DNA from: Actinomadura alba
GTDB taxonomy: Bacteria > Actinomycetota > Actinomycetes > Streptosporangiales > Streptosporangiaceae
Assembly: GCF_014323705.1 (NCBI RefSeq)
Contig: NZ_JABVEC010000008.1
Coordinates: forward strand, 124,001 to 188,000
DNA length: 64,000 nt
Direction of reading: 5' to 3'
The notes under the pieces are model-generated. The model worked only from the letters and a program-made list of their open reading frames with translations. It did no database searches and was not told where the DNA came from. Both the position numbers and the translations under genes were made by a program. How positions within the stretch are numbered: position 1 is the stretch's first letter; each line of letters opens with the position of its first letter. This document shows, in pieces, positions 42,342 to 51,360 of the stretch.

Positions 42342-43553
42342 ATGAAGCGTCGTTCCAAGCTGCCGCTGCTCGCGGCCCTGCCCGTCTTCGTCCTGACCGT
42401 CGTCATCGCGGCACCCCTGATACTCGGTAGCCACCCTGTGCGCTGGCAAAACGGCTCAGCGATGCCGCATCTCGTCGTCGGCGACCAGTCCAAGAAGGCC
42501 GACCCGGCCTCCACCTCGCCCACCAACACGCAGCCAACGGGGCGGGGTGTCCGCGTCGACCGAATATGGAAGCCCGGCATGCCCCAATGGGGCGTACAGA
42601 CCTACTGGGAGGAGAATCGCAAGCAGTCGAACGCGTACATCGAGCGCAAGGCCGGAGAACTGGCCGACTACCTGATCGGCCTGCATGCCAACGCCGTCAG
42701 CATCTCCTTCCCCCTCTACACCGGCGGAATCACGTCGACGACGATCTCGCGCGGCGCCAAGACACCTTCCCCGCAGCGCATGGCGCGAGTGCTGCAGGTC
42801 TTCAATGATGCGGGACTGCGCACCACCATCCGGCCGATCATGGACGAGAAATCCCTCAACCCCCCCAGGGGCTGGCGCGGGAGCATCGAGCCGGCGAGCC
42901 GAGGCGCCTGGTTCGTGTCGTACTCGAGATTCCTCGCGCCCTATCTCCAAATGGCCCAGAAATCGAAGGTCACCACCGTTGTGGTCGGTACCGAACTCAA
43001 CTCCATGGAGGGCGATCCCCACTGGAAATCGCTGGTCTCCAAGGCGGGGAAGATCTATTCAGGTGAGATCGCATACGACGCCAACTGGGACAACTACGTG
43101 GCAGGCCACGTCAACATGCCAGTGGATCATTTGGGTGTCGACGCCTACTTCCCGATCAAGGTACCGGACACCGCATCGGTCAACACCTTGGTCGCGGGTT
43201 GGAACACCTGGCTGGACAAGAAGAAACGCGGCCCTCTGCCCAAAATCGTCCTTTCCGAGGCGGGCATCGGGGCGATGAACGGCGCCTACCACGCGCCGGG
43301 TGACTTCTACACACGGCGGGCGGTGAACCCGAACGTCCAGGCCAACTGGTACACGGCGATCTGCAGGATCGTTCAGCAACGCAAGATGAGCGGCGTCTAC
43401 TGGTGGTCCATCTACTTCGATGACGACCCCAACACCCCGCCCGACGACAGGGCTGCCTCCCGTCTCGACTTCGCGGGCCGTCCCCGAAGCGAAAAGGCCA
43501 TCCGCACCTGCTTCACCTCCGACTACCCAGGACCCGGCACCCACAATGACTGA
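42342..43553 (+). CDS. Membrane-anchored GH113-like glycoside hydrolase
   Basis: A 403-residue protein with an N-terminal signal-anchor (LPLLAALPVFVLTVVIAAPLIL) and an outside TIM barrel. Marks of GH113 beta-mannanases: WRGSIEP...AWFVSYSRFLAPY, acid/base Glu in VVVGTELNSME, YDANWDNY, VDHLGVDAYFPI, and the nucleophile Glu in IVLSEAGIG. GH113 enzymes cut beta-1,4-mannan. Beside a synthase, such a hydrolase usually trims or releases the polymer, as CelC/BcsZ does for cellulose. Its stop overlaps the next gene by 8 bp. Confidence 0.83.
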   Translation: MKRRSKLPLLAALPVFVLTVVIAAPLILGSHPVRWQNGSAMPHLVVGDQSKKADPASTSPTNTQPTGRGVRVDRIWKPGMPQWGVQTYWEENRKQSNAYIERKAGELADYLIGLHANAVSISFPLYTGGITSTTISRGAKTPSPQRMARVLQVFNDAGLRTTIRPIMDEKSLNPPRGWRGSIEPASRGAWFVSYSRFLAPYLQMAQKSKVTTVVVGTELNSMEGDPHWKSLVSKAGKIYSGEIAYDANWDNYVAGHVNMPVDHLGVDAYFPIKVPDTASVNTLVAGWNTWLDKKKRGPLPKIVLSEAGIGAMNGAYHAPGDFYTRRAVNPNVQANWYTAICRIVQQRKMSGVYWWSIYFDDDPNTPPDDRAASRLDFAGRPRSEKAIRTCFTSDYPGPGTHND

Positions 43554-44631
43554 AGCCATCCTTCTCGTGGGCGGTCAGGGAACGCGACTGCGCCCCCTGA
43601 CCAGCAACACCCCCAAGCCGCTGCTGCCCGTCGCGGGAGTTCCCTTCCTCACTCATCAGTTGAAGCGCGCCGCCGCCGCCGGGGTCACCCGCATCGTGCT
43701 CGCCACCTCCTACCTGCCCGAGCTCTTCGAAAAGGAGTACGGCGACGGCCAGAAGGTGGGAATCCGAATCGAGTACATCAGCGAGCCGCAGCCGCTTGGC
43801 ACGGGAGGCGCGATCCGCAATGCCGCGGAACGCCTCGCATGCGGGCCCGACGAGCCGGTGCTGGTCTTCAATGGTGACATCCTCTCGGGCCTCGACATCG
43901 CGGGCCTGCGCGACGGGCACCGGTATTCGGGTGCCGACGTCACCTTGCATCTGACCCGGGTCGCGGATCCGCGCGCCTTCGGCCTCGTACCGACCGACGG
44001 AGACGGCCGGGTGCTGGACTTCCTCGAGAAGCCGGAGCATTCCGCGGACATCGTCACCGACCAGATCAACGCAGGCTGCTACGTCTTCACCCGTTCGGTC
44101 CTGGACCGAATTCCGGCCGGCCGGGTGGTCTCGGTGGAACGGGAGACGTTTCCCGGACTGCTTGCTTCGGGGGCGTACGTACGCGGCGTGGTGGACCACG
44201 GCTACTGGCTCGACCTGGGCACCCCCGCCGCCTTCATCCAGGGGTCGGCCGACCTGGTGCGCGGTCTGGTGGCCTCGCCGGCACTGCCCGGGCCACCGGG
44301 TGAGGCTCTGGTACTACCTGGTGCTTCAGTGCACCCGGGCGCCCAGATCAGCGGCGGCACGGTCATCGGTGAGGGCGCGCGGGTCGAGGATGGCGCCGTG
44401 GTCAAGGGCAGCGTGGTACTCGCGGGAGCACACATCGCCAAGGGCGCCCTGGTGCACAGCTCGGTCGTGGGGCGTCTCGCCGGCATCGGCCCTGGCACCA
44501 CACTGGACGGCGTCGTCATAGGAGACGGCGCCGAGGTGGGAGCCGACAACGAACTAACTCCTGGCCTGCGGATCGACTGCCGAGTGGTGCTTCCCGCGCA
44601 GGGCGTACGAATCTCCGCGGCACGCGCATGA
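43546..44631 (+). CDS. Sugar-1-phosphate nucleotidyltransferase (mannose-1-phosphate guanylyltransferase type)
   Basis: A 361-residue cytosolic enzyme. The NTP site is LVGGQGTRLRPLTSNTPKPLLPVAG at 6-30, the sugar site EPQPLGTGGAIRNA and FNGDILSG near 107. After about 245 a left-handed beta-helix of hexapeptide repeats follows (GASVHPGAQISGGTVIGEGARVEDGA). This layout is that of GDP-mannose pyrophosphorylases of ManC/GMPP type, but glucose-1-phosphate enzymes look similar. It would supply the nucleotide sugar for the GT2 enzyme encoded upstream. Confidence 0.87.
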   Translation: MTEAILLVGGQGTRLRPLTSNTPKPLLPVAGVPFLTHQLKRAAAAGVTRIVLATSYLPELFEKEYGDGQKVGIRIEYISEPQPLGTGGAIRNAAERLACGPDEPVLVFNGDILSGLDIAGLRDGHRYSGADVTLHLTRVADPRAFGLVPTDGDGRVLDFLEKPEHSADIVTDQINAGCYVFTRSVLDRIPAGRVVSVERETFPGLLASGAYVRGVVDHGYWLDLGTPAAFIQGSADLVRGLVASPALPGPPGEALVLPGASVHPGAQISGGTVIGEGARVEDGAVVKGSVVLAGAHIAKGALVHSSVVGRLAGIGPGTTLDGVVIGDGAEVGADNELTPGLRIDCRVVLPAQGVRISAARA

Positions 44632-44687
44632 ACCAGGGCTTCCCTTCACCAGACCTGTCTGACGCCTGATTCGGAGAGCGCCTCACC

Positions 44688-46745
44688 ATGCGTGGCCAGC
44701 CACCGACCGACCACTGGGGCCCTGCACAACACTGGGGGCCCGCCGACGGCCACGGCCAGGGCCAGGGCCATGACCAGGGCCATGACCAGCGATACGGGTC
44801 AGCCCAACATCCGTACCAGCGGTCACAAGCAGTTCCGGCCCGGGAACCCCGGCCTGCCCCGGCGCCTCCTCAACGGGAGGAGAGGCCGACCGCTACTCGC
44901 GCCATGGCCCGGTACGCGGCCGTGGACGGTTTGCGTGGCATAGCAATCCTTTCGGTGCTGCTGTACCACACGAACTGGTTCAGGAACGGCCTCTTCGGCG
45001 TGGACGCCTTCTTCGTGCTATCCGGATTCCTGACCACCCTGCTGCTGATTCGCGAAGTGGAACGGAACGGCCGCATCCGAGTCGCGGCCTTCTACCGGCG
45101 CCGGTTCAAGCGGCTGATGCCAGGCCTGATGATCACCCTCGGTCTGGTCGTCGCCGTGGCATACGTCACCAGCCCCCTGAAAGAGGCCCGCAGCATCTCT
45201 GACCAGGCCCTCGGGTCGGTACTGCAGGTCGCCAACTGGGCCCAGATCGCTCGCGGCGACTCGTACTGGGACCACTTCGGGACGATCAGCCCGCTGTCGG
45301 CCATGTGGTCGCTCAGCATCACCGAGCAGTTCTATGTGGTCTGGCCACTCGTACTCGTAGTGGCCTTCGCATTGTTTCGCCGAGCGGTGCTACCCGTCGC
45401 CGTGCTGACCGTTCTGCTGTTCGCCGGATCCGCCGGCGTGGCTCCGTATCTATGGAATGGCAGCAACAGCGACTTCCTCTACCTGGCCACGCACACCCGA
45501 GCGGTGGCGTTCATGGCCGGTGCCGCCGCAGCCTTCGTGGTGTATCTGGCGCAGCGGCGTACGGCACGCCGTGGCAGGCAACCGAGCGGCGCCGTCACCG
45601 CACTGCTCACCGTGGTCGGCCTGAGCTCATTCGTCGGCATCGTCTTCTTCAGCGTCAAGGTCAGCACCTATCACGATGCGTGGCTGTACCAAGGGGGCTT
45701 GGCTCTCGTCGCGCTGCTGATAGGGGTGCTGACCGCGTCGCTGTGCATCGAGCGGGGGCCGCTGGTGAAGGCGTTGTCCCTCAAACCGCTGATGGAGATC
45801 GGCCAGATCTCCTACACCATTTATCTGTTGCATCTGCCGGTCTACTGGCTGCTGCTGATGGCGTGGCCCGACCTGAGACCGTGGGCGCTGTTCATCCTGG
45901 GGACCGGTCTCACCTGGCTGACATCGATGGTCATGCACTACTCGATCGAGCAGGTCCGGGTACGTGAGTGGCGCGCGTCCCGCGCGATACCGCTGTTCAC
46001 GACGGTCGCCCTCGTGGTGGGCTTCAGCGCGTACTACCTCCCCGCCTACGTCGCGGATTCAATGCGTCCCGACGGGAAACCTCTGGTGCTCACGCTGGGC
46101 GACTCAATGGCGGAGGACTTCTCCACCGCCCTCAGCAAGCACGGGGACGGTTTCGCCGTGGCCGACGGCGGGCAAGGCGGTTGCGGCGTGATGTCGCCGG
46201 ACAAGGTGCGCGACAAGGTCAACAAGGTCCTCGTCAACTGGGATGCCTGCCGTCGGTGGGAAACCTTCTGGAAAGACCAGCTAGAGAACTCCGGTCCGGA
46301 CGCGGTCCTCATCCATGTCGGCTGGGACGCCGCCGAGCAGAACATCCGCGGCACCTGGCTTACCCCCTGTCACCCCGCCTACCGCACTCGCTATCTGAAA
46401 CAATTGGCCACTGCCGTCGATCTCGTGCGCGAGGAAGCACCACAGGCGAAGATCCTGCTGATGAACGAGCGGCGCGAGAATGGCGCCATCAACGCGGACT
46501 GGGGCATCTGTTTCAACAAGGTGGTAGGCCAGTACGTCGCGAAGGCAACCCCAAATGTGCACCTCGTCGACCTGGACGCCTTCCTGTGCCCACACGGCAA
46601 GTGCCTGCAATACACGCCGACGGGCCAGCGACTCTACCCCGACGGCGACGGCGTACACCTCACCAACGCCGGTATGGGCTATGTGGAGCCCTGGCTGAAG
46701 AAGCAGATCTCCGCAGCGCTCGCCGGTACGGCACCGAAGAAATGA
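44688..46745 (+). CDS. OafA/YrhL-type membrane acyltransferase with SGNH domain
   Basis: A 685-residue protein. Residues 1-72 are a low-complexity Gly/His/Gln stretch (GHGQGQGHDQGHDQ). Residues 73-430 are an acyltransferase-3 membrane domain with YAAVDGLRGIAILSVLLYH and FFVLSGFL. The C-terminal SGNH hydrolase-like domain outside the membrane has LTLGDSMAEDF (Ser of GDS), and a C-terminal D-x-x-H in GDGVHLTNAG. This design transfers acetyl or other acyl groups to extracellular polysaccharide. GGAGAG stands 10 bases before the ATG. It is the last gene of the cluster, so the polymer is probably O-acylated. Confidence 0.9.
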   Translation: MRGQPPTDHWGPAQHWGPADGHGQGQGHDQGHDQRYGSAQHPYQRSQAVPAREPRPAPAPPQREERPTATRAMARYAAVDGLRGIAILSVLLYHTNWFRNGLFGVDAFFVLSGFLTTLLLIREVERNGRIRVAAFYRRRFKRLMPGLMITLGLVVAVAYVTSPLKEARSISDQALGSVLQVANWAQIARGDSYWDHFGTISPLSAMWSLSITEQFYVVWPLVLVVAFALFRRAVLPVAVLTVLLFAGSAGVAPYLWNGSNSDFLYLATHTRAVAFMAGAAAAFVVYLAQRRTARRGRQPSGAVTALLTVVGLSSFVGIVFFSVKVSTYHDAWLYQGGLALVALLIGVLTASLCIERGPLVKALSLKPLMEIGQISYTIYLLHLPVYWLLLMAWPDLRPWALFILGTGLTWLTSMVMHYSIEQVRVREWRASRAIPLFTTVALVVGFSAYYLPAYVADSMRPDGKPLVLTLGDSMAEDFSTALSKHGDGFAVADGGQGGCGVMSPDKVRDKVNKVLVNWDACRRWETFWKDQLENSGPDAVLIHVGWDAAEQNIRGTWLTPCHPAYRTRYLKQLATAVDLVREEAPQAKILLMNERRENGAINADWGICFNKVVGQYVAKATPNVHLVDLDAFLCPHGKCLQYTPTGQRLYPDGDGVHLTNAGMGYVEPWLKKQISAALAGTAPKK

Positions 46746-46802
46746 CCAAAGATGGCGTCCGTTCCATGATCCAGTGGAGGCTTCGGGTGGTCGCTTTGTT
46801 CG

Positions 46803-48092
46803 TCATCTCTGTTCCGTCGTACTGTCGTGGGGGCAGCCGGGCAGGGTGATCGTCACTGCCAGGCCGCCGTCCTCGCGCGCGCGGGCGGTGACCTCGCCGT
46901 CGTGGGCGCGGGCGACGGAACGCACGATGGACAGGCCGAGTCCGGTGCCCTTGGCGGTGACCAGTCGGTCGGTGTCCAGCCGGCGGAACGGCTCGAAGAG
47001 CGCCGGGATCTCGTACGGCGGTACCACGGGACCGGAGTTGCTGACCACCAGCTCGACCCGGTCGTCGCCGTCGTCGCCGTCCCGGGTGCGGCTGGTGACC
47101 CGTACCCAGCCACCGTTTCCGATGTTGTGCCGGATCCCGTTCTCCACCAGGTTCTGCACCAGTCGTTCGAGGAGCAGCGCGTTGCCTGCGGTGGGCGCTT
47201 CGCCCGGCTCCTCGTACACGGTGATCCCGGCCTGTTTCGCCTCGAGGGCGGTCTGCGCTGCCACGTGGCCGACGACGTCGGCCAGGTCGACCGGCGCCCG
47301 TTCGGTGACCTCGTTCTCCGAGCGGGCCAGCAGCAGTAGGCCGGTGATGAGCCGCTCGTGCCGGGAGTTGATCTCCAGCAGGGTCTCGCCGAGCTGTTTG
47401 ACGTCCTCAGAGGCCGACTTGCGGTGCATGGCCACCTCGACCAGTGCGCGGCCCAGGGTGAGGGGGGTACGCAGTTCGTGTGAGGCGTTGGCGACGAAGC
47501 GGCGTTGCCCGTCGAAGGACCGGTCAAGCCGCTCGATCATGATGTCGAAGGTTTCGGCGAGTTCCTTGACCTCGTCGTCGGGGCCGCGCAGGGCGATCCG
47601 CTCGTGCAGCTTCCGGTCGGCTGCCGGGGCCGCGGCGATCCGCCGGGCGGTGTCGGTGACCCGGTGCAGCGGGGCGAGCACCTGGCCGGCGATGAGCCAG
47701 CCGATGCCCGCCGCCGCGCCGCCGACCACGACGAGCGCGATCGCGCCCTGGGTGATGAGGGAGGTCGTCGCCGCGTCGTGGAGCCTGTCCCGCTGGTCGT
47801 TCATCCACCGCTGGAGTTCCTCGGGATCGGCACTGGTGGGCATTTCGCCGTCCCCGGTGTATGCGAACAGCTGCTTCTTCGTGGGTGCACCGGACTCCGT
47901 GGCGGAGGGGGTGGGCTCGGCGACCGTATCCGTAACGAGGACCCGCTGTCCGGGCCGGGTGAGCTGCTGGTTGAACAGCGTGTACGTGACGCCGAGCAGC
48001 ACCATTCCGGCGACGAGGAACAGGCCGCCGAAGATCAGGGTCAGCCGGGCCCGCAGGGTGAGGCCGCGCGGCAGCGGCTTCCGCAGGCTCAC
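46803..48092 (-). CDS. Sensor histidine kinase of a two-component system
   Basis: A 429-residue kinase: membrane helix at about 17-38, an outside loop (40-115), second helix 115-140, HAMP (141-195), dimerisation domain with H205 in VANASHELRTPL, then the ATPase domain (N box NLVENGIRHN, G box KGTGLGLSIV). The GTG start overlaps the stop of the response regulator by 4 bp, so both are made together. It is divergent from the export operon at 49-52.6 kb, which it may control. Confidence 0.95.
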   Translation of the reverse strand: MSLRKPLPRGLTLRARLTLIFGGLFLVAGMVLLGVTYTLFNQQLTRPGQRVLVTDTVAEPTPSATESGAPTKKQLFAYTGDGEMPTSADPEELQRWMNDQRDRLHDAATTSLITQGAIALVVVGGAAAGIGWLIAGQVLAPLHRVTDTARRIAAAPAADRKLHERIALRGPDDEVKELAETFDIMIERLDRSFDGQRRFVANASHELRTPLTLGRALVEVAMHRKSASEDVKQLGETLLEINSRHERLITGLLLLARSENEVTERAPVDLADVVGHVAAQTALEAKQAGITVYEEPGEAPTAGNALLLERLVQNLVENGIRHNIGNGGWVRVTSRTRDGDDGDDRVELVVSNSGPVVPPYEIPALFEPFRRLDTDRLVTAKGTGLGLSIVRSVARAHDGEVTARAREDGGLAVTITLPGCPHDSTTEQR

Positions 48093-48745
48093 GATATCCG
48101 GTACCCCACTCCCGTGATGGTCTCGACGACGGGCGGGTCGGCGAGCTTGCGGCGCAGTTTGAGGATGGTGAGCCGGACGGCACCGGTGAAGGGATCGGCG
48201 TGCTCGTCCCACGCCTTCTCCAGTAGCCGTTCGGCGGAGACCACGGCCCCGTCTGCGCGCAGCAGTTCGGCAAGCACGGCGAACTCCTTCTTCGATAGCG
48301 GGACATAGCGCCCGTCCCGGAACACCTCGCGGCGCGCCGGGTCCAAGGTGATGCCGGCGCGCCGCAGCACCGGCGGCGCGGCCGGACGGGAACGCCGCCC
48401 GAGCGCCAGAACGCGGGCGGCGAGCTCGGGGAAGGCGAAGGGCTTGGTGAGGTAGTCATCGGCGCCAAGGCTGAGGCCGGTGACACGGTCGGTGATCTCG
48501 GCCGCGGCGGTGAGCATCAGCACCCGCGCGGCCGACCCGGCCTCGACGAGTTCGCGGCAGACGTCGTCGCCGTGTACGGCGGGAAGGTCCCGGTCGAGAA
48601 CGACCACGTCGTAGTCGTTGACGGTGACGCGCTCCAGCGCCGCTTCGCCGTCGTAGGCGAGGTCGACGGCGTGAGTCTCGTCACGCAGCCACTCCGCGAT
48701 CGCGTCGGCGAGCAACGGCTCGTCCTCCACCACCAGCACCCGCAT
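48089..48745 (-). CDS. OmpR/PhoB-family response regulator
   Basis: A 218-residue regulator: receiver domain with acidic pair ED at 7-8, phospho-acceptor D51 in VVLDRDLP, and K in YLTKPF; the winged helix (about 125-218) has LSKKEFAVLAELLRADG and ends TITGVGYRIS. It binds DNA as a dimer after phosphorylation by the kinase encoded next. The divergent 235-bp region to 48981 is the likely target. Confidence 0.95.
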   Translation of the reverse strand: MRVLVVEDEPLLADAIAEWLRDETHAVDLAYDGEAALERVTVNDYDVVVLDRDLPAVHGDDVCRELVEAGSAARVLMLTAAAEITDRVTGLSLGADDYLTKPFAFPELAARVLALGRRSRPAAPPVLRRAGITLDPARREVFRDGRYVPLSKKEFAVLAELLRADGAVVSAERLLEKAWDEHADPFTGAVRLTILKLRRKLADPPVVETITGVGYRIS

Positions 48746-48980
48746 CCGTCCCGTTCCTTTCCCATGGGCGAGGACCGCTCCATCTCAGGCGCGGGGCAGC
48801 CTCACGGCCCATGGTGCCTATCACGGCGTTTCCTTTCCGTTAGCGATCGTCTTGACGGCCATCCGCCGGCCGGGGAACCGGGGAAGACCGGAGGGGAGAA
48901 ACAGAGAGGAAACATGCGGTCGAGTTGCATCGCTTGCGTTCGGCCGGAACATCTCCGGCCCGTTACAGGGAGACGACACG

Positions 48981-49526
48981 ATGCGACTGCGGACCCGCAG
49001 CGTTCTGGCGGCATTGCCGCTGGTGCTGACCCTTGCCCTCACCGCGTGCGGTTCGGACGACGACGGCGGCGGGGTGGCCACGGTGGACGGCGGCAAGACG
49101 AACGGCGGCGGCGCCGACGCCGCAGCGAGCCTGAACCCGGATGAGATGCGGGTGAAGTTCGCCGAGTGCATGCGAAAGAACGGCGTGGACATCCCGGATC
49201 CGGAGCCCGGCAAGCCCCAGATGCTTAAGTTCGACAAGAATTCGGGCGTCGACAGGGCGACGGTGGACAAGGCCATGAAGGCCTGCCAGCAGTACAACTC
49301 GATGGCGAACGCCGCCCCGGGGTCGGACCCACAGGCGGAGGAGAGGGGCCGCAAGTTCGCCGAGTGCATGCGCAAGAACGGCGTGGAGAAGTTCCCCGAC
49401 CCCAAGCCGGGCCAGCGTGGGGTCCAGATCGGCCCCGAGGTGGGTGACGACCCGGACTTCCAGAATGCCCAGAAGCAGTGCCAGGAAATCCTCGCGGGCG
49501 GCTCGGGCGCCGGAGCGAAGCCGTGA
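48981..49526 (+). CDS. Lipoprotein with two FAECMRKNGV repeats
   Basis: A 181-residue lipoprotein (lipobox LTAC). The segment KFAECMRKNGV followed by PDP occurs twice (about 56-72 and 124-140), each with a later Cys in KACQQY or KQCQEI, so two similar helical units probably hold a disulfide each. No enzyme motif. AGGGAG is 8 bases before the ATG. It is the first gene of an operon with a fusion protein and a MacB-like ABC exporter, and overlaps the next gene by 4 bp; an accessory or sensor role in that exporter is inferred. Confidence 0.8.
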   Translation: MRLRTRSVLAALPLVLTLALTACGSDDDGGGVATVDGGKTNGGGADAAASLNPDEMRVKFAECMRKNGVDIPDPEPGKPQMLKFDKNSGVDRATVDKAMKACQQYNSMANAAPGSDPQAEERGRKFAECMRKNGVEKFPDPKPGQRGVQIGPEVGDDPDFQNAQKQCQEILAGGSGAGAKP

Positions 49527-50671
49527 CGGACGAAGCCACCGTCGAGGACCGGGCGGACCCGGCGGACCGGGCACCCTTGGAGGAGAGGCGCCCACGCCGG
49601 CGAAAGCGCCGCGGCAAGCGGATCGCCGTCGCATTCGTCGTCGTGGCCGCGGGCGCCGCGGCCGCCGCCACGCTTGGCCTCGGCGGCGGCGGCTCAGCGG
49701 ACGGCAAGAAGGCGAGCGCGCTGCCGCCGAAGACCGCCGAGGTGACCCGGCAGACGCTCAAGGACACCCAGACCGCCGACGGGGAGCTCGGCTTCGGCCT
49801 GGCGACCTCCGCTACCAGCCGGCTGCCCGGCACGCTCACCACCCTGCCCGACAGCGGCAGCACGATCACCCGCGGCCGCGCACTGTACGAGGTGGACGAC
49901 AAACCGGTGATGCTGATGTACGGGCCGAAACCCGCGTACCGCGCCCTGAAGCCGGGCATTGAGGGTGCGGACGTACGCCAGCTCGAACGGAACCTCAAGG
50001 CGCTCGGGTACGACGGGTTCACCGAGGACGACGAGTACACCGAGGACACGGCCGAGGCCGTGCGGGAGTGGCAGGACGACAAGGGCCTTGAGGAGACCGG
50101 GGCGGTCGAGCTCGGGCGCGTGATGTTCGCTCCCGGCGCGATCCGTGTGGAGAGCCTTGAGGCGAGCGAGGGGGATCCGACGGCCCCCGGCCGCAAGGTG
50201 CTCTCTTACACCGGCACCGAAAAGGCCGTCACCGTGGAACTCGAGGCCACCGACCAGCGGCTGGCCAAGAAGGGCGCGGCCGTCGAGGTCACGCTCCCCG
50301 ACGACAGCACCGTGAAGGGCAGGATCGACGAGGTCTCCACGGTGATCCAGCCGGGCAGCGGCCAGGATGCGGAACCGCAGACCAAGGTCGAGGTGGTCGT
50401 GGAGCTCAAGGACAAGAAGGCCCAGAAGGCCGCCGACGCCTACGCCCTGGCCTCGGTCGACGTCACCTTCACCGCCGGTACGCGCAAGGACGTGCTCACC
50501 GTGCCGGTCGCCGCGCTGCTGGCGCTACAGGAGGGGGGCTTCGGCGTGGAGGTCGTCAAGGGTGCCACGACGACGTACGTCCCGGTCACCACCGGCCTCT
50601 TCGCCGGCGGCCAGGTGGAGATATCCGGGAACGGGATCGCCGAGGGCACGACAGTGGGGATGCCGAAATGA
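49523..50671 (+). CDS. Membrane fusion-like protein with a peptidoglycan-binding domain
   Basis: A 382-residue protein: Arg-rich start, one membrane helix (about 33-53), a lipoyl/beta-barrel-type region, a peptidoglycan-binding_1 motif ([19 protein letters not shown] and [18 protein letters not shown] at about 150-190) and a beta-barrel end ([19 protein letters not shown]). This is the actinobacterial HlyD/MacA-like adaptor that works with MacB-type ABC exporters, here tethered to the cell wall. GTG start overlapping the upstream gene; overlaps the ATPase gene by 4 bp. Confidence 0.88.
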   Translation: MTDEATVEDRADPADRAPLEERRPRRRKRRGKRIAVAFVVVAAGAAAAATLGLGGGGSADGKKASALPPKTAEVTRQTLKDTQTADGELGFGLATSATSRLPGTLTTLPDSGSTITRGRALYEVDDKPVMLMYGPKPAYRALKPGIEGADVRQLERNLKALGYDGFTEDDEYTEDTAEAVREWQDDKGLEETGAVELGRVMFAPGAIRVESLEASEGDPTAPGRKVLSYTGTEKAVTVELEATDQRLAKKGAAVEVTLPDDSTVKGRIDEVSTVIQPGSGQDAEPQTKVEVVVELKDKKAQKAADAYALASVDVTFTAGTRKDVLTVPVAALLALQEGGFGVEVVKGATTTYVPVTTGLFAGGQVEISGNGIAEGTTVGMPK

Positions 50672-51360
50672 TCTTCCTGACCGACGTGACGAAGGTCTAC
50701 CCAGGGGGCGTCACGGCGCTCGCCGGTGTCTCGCTGCACATCGGCGGCGGCGAACTCGTCGCCATCGTGGGCCCGTCCGGCTCCGGCAAGTCGACCATGC
50801 TCCACGTGCTCGGTACCCTCGATCGGCCCACCTCGGGCAGCGTGCACATCGACGGATACGACGTGGGCACGCTCTCCGACGCCAAACTGTCGGCGCTGCG
50901 GGCGAGCCGCATCGGCTTCGTCTTCCAGCAGTTCCACCTCGCAGCGGGCACTCCGGCGCTGGACAACGTGGCCGACGGGCTCCTGTACTCCGGACTGCGG
51001 TCCGGCGAGCGCCGCCGCCGCGCCGCAGCGGCGCTGGAGCGGGTCGGCCTCGGCCACCGCATGGACCACGAGCCGCACGAGTTGTCCGGCGGCGAGCGCC
51101 AGCGCGTCGCCATCGCGCGCGCCGTGGCGGGCGAACCCCCGCTGCTGCTCGCCGACGAGCCGACCGGCGCCCTCGATTCCGCCTCCGGGGCCGGTGTGAT
51201 GCGCCTGCTGCGGGAGCTCCACGCCGCCGGCACCACCGTTGTGATCATCACGCACGACCGGGAGATCGCCGACGGCCTGCCCAGGCAGGTGCGGATGCGC
51301 GACGGCCGGGTAGTGGCCGACTCCCTGCAGCACGACGTCGCCGTGTCGGGGGTGAGCTGA
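50668..51360 (+). CDS. ABC transporter ATPase, MacB/LolD type
   Basis: A 230-residue ATPase: Walker [10 protein letters not shown] near 35, Q-loop FQQFHL, signature [14 protein letters not shown], Walker [13 protein letters not shown], and H-loop ITHDREIA. The pattern is that of the LolD/MacB family, which drives mechanotransmission rather than a classic transport path. Stop and next start share one base (TGATG). Confidence 0.95.
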   Translation: MIFLTDVTKVYPGGVTALAGVSLHIGGGELVAIVGPSGSGKSTMLHVLGTLDRPTSGSVHIDGYDVGTLSDAKLSALRASRIGFVFQQFHLAAGTPALDNVADGLLYSGLRSGERRRRAAAALERVGLGHRMDHEPHELSGGERQRVAIARAVAGEPPLLLADEPTGALDSASGAGVMRLLRELHAAGTTVVIITHDREIADGLPRQVRMRDGRVVADSLQHDVAVSGVS

